Source of the DNA: JAENWH01 sp038248745
GTDB lineage: Bacteria > Bacillota > Clostridia > Peptostreptococcales > Anaerovoracaceae
Direction of reading: 5' to 3'
Length of the DNA: 14,231 bases
Assembly (NCBI GenBank): GCA_038248745.1
Contig: JBBRXC010000032.1
Location: 1-14,231 of the forward strand
Positions 13,301-14,231 of this stretch are shown here, piece by piece; position 1 is the first letter of the stretch, and every line of letters starts with the position of its first letter. Made by a program: the position numbers and the translations under genes. Under the pieces are notes generated by a model that saw only the letters and a program-made list of their open reading frames with translations, had not been told where the DNA came from and searched no databases.

Positions 13301-14154
13301 ATGTTTTGTGATGTAGGCGCACTAGCTGTGGCTTCCGGTTCCGCTGCAATCACCTACGCCATACTAAATATTGCTGGGTCAGGAGATAATATTGTTTCTG
13401 CCAGCACCTTATACGGTGGAACCTATAATCTGTTCCGTTATACATTGCCAAAACTTGGCATTGACACCATTTTTGTTGATTCGGACGAAACGGAAAACTT
13501 CAGAGCTGCCATTAATGCAAAAACGAAGGCTATTTACATTGAATCCATCGGGAATCCAGTGGCAAATTCCCCGGCCTAACGGAGCCGGATCCAAGCTATC
13601 ATGGCGTGCAGTATGTGGACGCAGTAGGGCCTTTGGCCTACATTATTAAGGCAAGAGTCCAGCTGCTGAGAGATACCGGTTCATCAATCAGCCCTTTCAA
13701 GTCTTTCTTGTTCTTGCAAGGGCTTGAAACATTATCCTTGAGAGTGGAGAGGCACGTCTCCAACGCAAAAAAAATTGCCGGCTTCCTCTATCATCATCCG
13801 GCAGTCGCCTGGGTTAATTATCCAGGACTACCTGGAAACAAATATAACACGCTGGCAGAAAAATACTTTCCTAAAGGTGCTGGTTCTATTTTCACTTTTG
13901 GTATTAAAGGAGGATTGGATGCGGGAATTCTTTTTATCAATAACCTGGAAATCTTCTCCTTAGTAGCCAACGTTGCAGATGCCAAATCCCTGGTCATCCA
14001 TCCAGCTAGCACCACCCATTCCCAGCTTTCCGAACAGGATCAAAAGGATGCTGGTGTCACCCCAGATCAAATTAGGCTATCCATCGGCATTGAAGATGTC
14101 GAAGACTTAATAGACGATTTAGAGCAGGCACTGCAGAAAACTATATTGGTATAA
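13301..14154 (+). pseudogene. metY: metY remnant: O-acetylhomoserine sulfhydrylase with N-terminal and internal losses
   Basis: Intact MetY is about 425 residues and makes homocysteine from O-acetylhomoserine and sulfide using PLP. Here the frame from 13301 begins at the GALAVASGSAAITYAI segment, normally near residue 85, and runs to ESIGNP (about 13558). It then shifts frame and resumes at 13561 with GKFPGLTEPDPSYHG, continuing well conserved through SLVIHPASTTHSQLSE to EQALQKTILV. The stretch between, normally holding the PLP-binding SATK lysine, is absent. With no start region, no catalytic lysine and a frameshift at the joint, it cannot be a working enzyme. It lies downstream of the CymR-like regulator, as expected for a sulfur gene. 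Confidence 0.88.
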
Positions 14155-14206
14155 ATTGTGATGGATACCCGCAAAAGAAACTTTAATTGTAATAAGAGAA
14201 AACGAA

Positions 14207-14231
14207 ATGACTAAAATTGGAGAAAATTTAA
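14207..14231 (+). CDS. Possible start of a cysteine synthase gene (cut by window edge)
   Basis: The last bases read ATG ACT AAA ATT GGA GAA AAT TTA, giving MTKIGENL, which resembles the first residues of many CysK proteins. The site before it (AAGAGAAAACGAA) is a weak ribosome binding site. Only eight residues are visible, so the call rests mainly on context: a CymR-like regulator and a metY remnant just upstream. Confidence 0.35.

Noticed and set aside
1..14231. CRISPR arrays, tRNA or rRNA genes, transposases and phage genes
   Set aside because: None was seen on either strand; the repeats found are isolated or in pairs.

Overview
The window looks like a piece of chromosome from a low-GC, anaerobic Firmicute, most likely a member of the Clostridia. 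The reasons are AT-rich intergenic DNA, strong AGGAGG-type ribosome binding sites, TTGATT/TATAAT-type promoters, a CsoR-CopA-CopZ copper operon, paired Rrf2 regulators and clostridial-type 4Fe-4S/flavin oxidoreductases. No rRNA, tRNA, CRISPR array, transposase or phage gene is visible.

Region 1 (1-1777, minus strand) holds an overlapping pair: a GshB-like ATP-grasp ligase and an N-formylglutamate amidohydrolase-family protein that runs off the left edge. A TTGATT-17-TATAAT promoter lies in front of them. Region 2 (1778-7535) is the most interesting part. A GntR/FCD regulator (minus strand) is divergent from a four-gene plus-strand operon: hypB, an 895-residue multi-cluster Fe-S/FAD oxidoreductase, hypA, and a polytopic DUF5692-type membrane protein. 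It ends at a long hairpin. The two nickel chaperones normally mature [NiFe]-hydrogenase, but no hydrogenase subunit or other hyp gene is present. This makes the operon a candidate for an undescribed nickel- and redox-linked membrane system. The shared 235-bp control region carries a FadR-type operator, two facing promoters and a chain of inverted repeats.

Region 3 (7536-8090) has a small two-helix membrane protein of unknown role behind a repeat-rich leader. Region 4 (8101-11004, minus strand) is the copper operon csoR-copA-copZ, with a CsoR-type operator overlapping its promoter and a 57-bp, GC-rich, perfect hairpin wedged between copA and copZ. Region 5 (11024-12185, minus strand) is a broken metal-handling gene. 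An HMA domain, a TauE/SafE (DsbD_2-like) membrane core and a cupredoxin-like tail, normally one fusion protein, lie in order but in different frames and with sequence missing at both joints.

Region 6 (12287-14231, plus strand) holds two tandem Rrf2 regulators. One has cysteine spacing like the IscR cluster site and the other is CymR-like. They are followed by a metY (O-acetylhomoserine sulfhydrylase) remnant that has lost its N-terminus and its PLP-lysine segment, and then by what may be the first codons of a cysteine synthase gene. The theme is control of iron-sulfur and cysteine metabolism next to copper handling. The two decayed genes flank the intact regulators.
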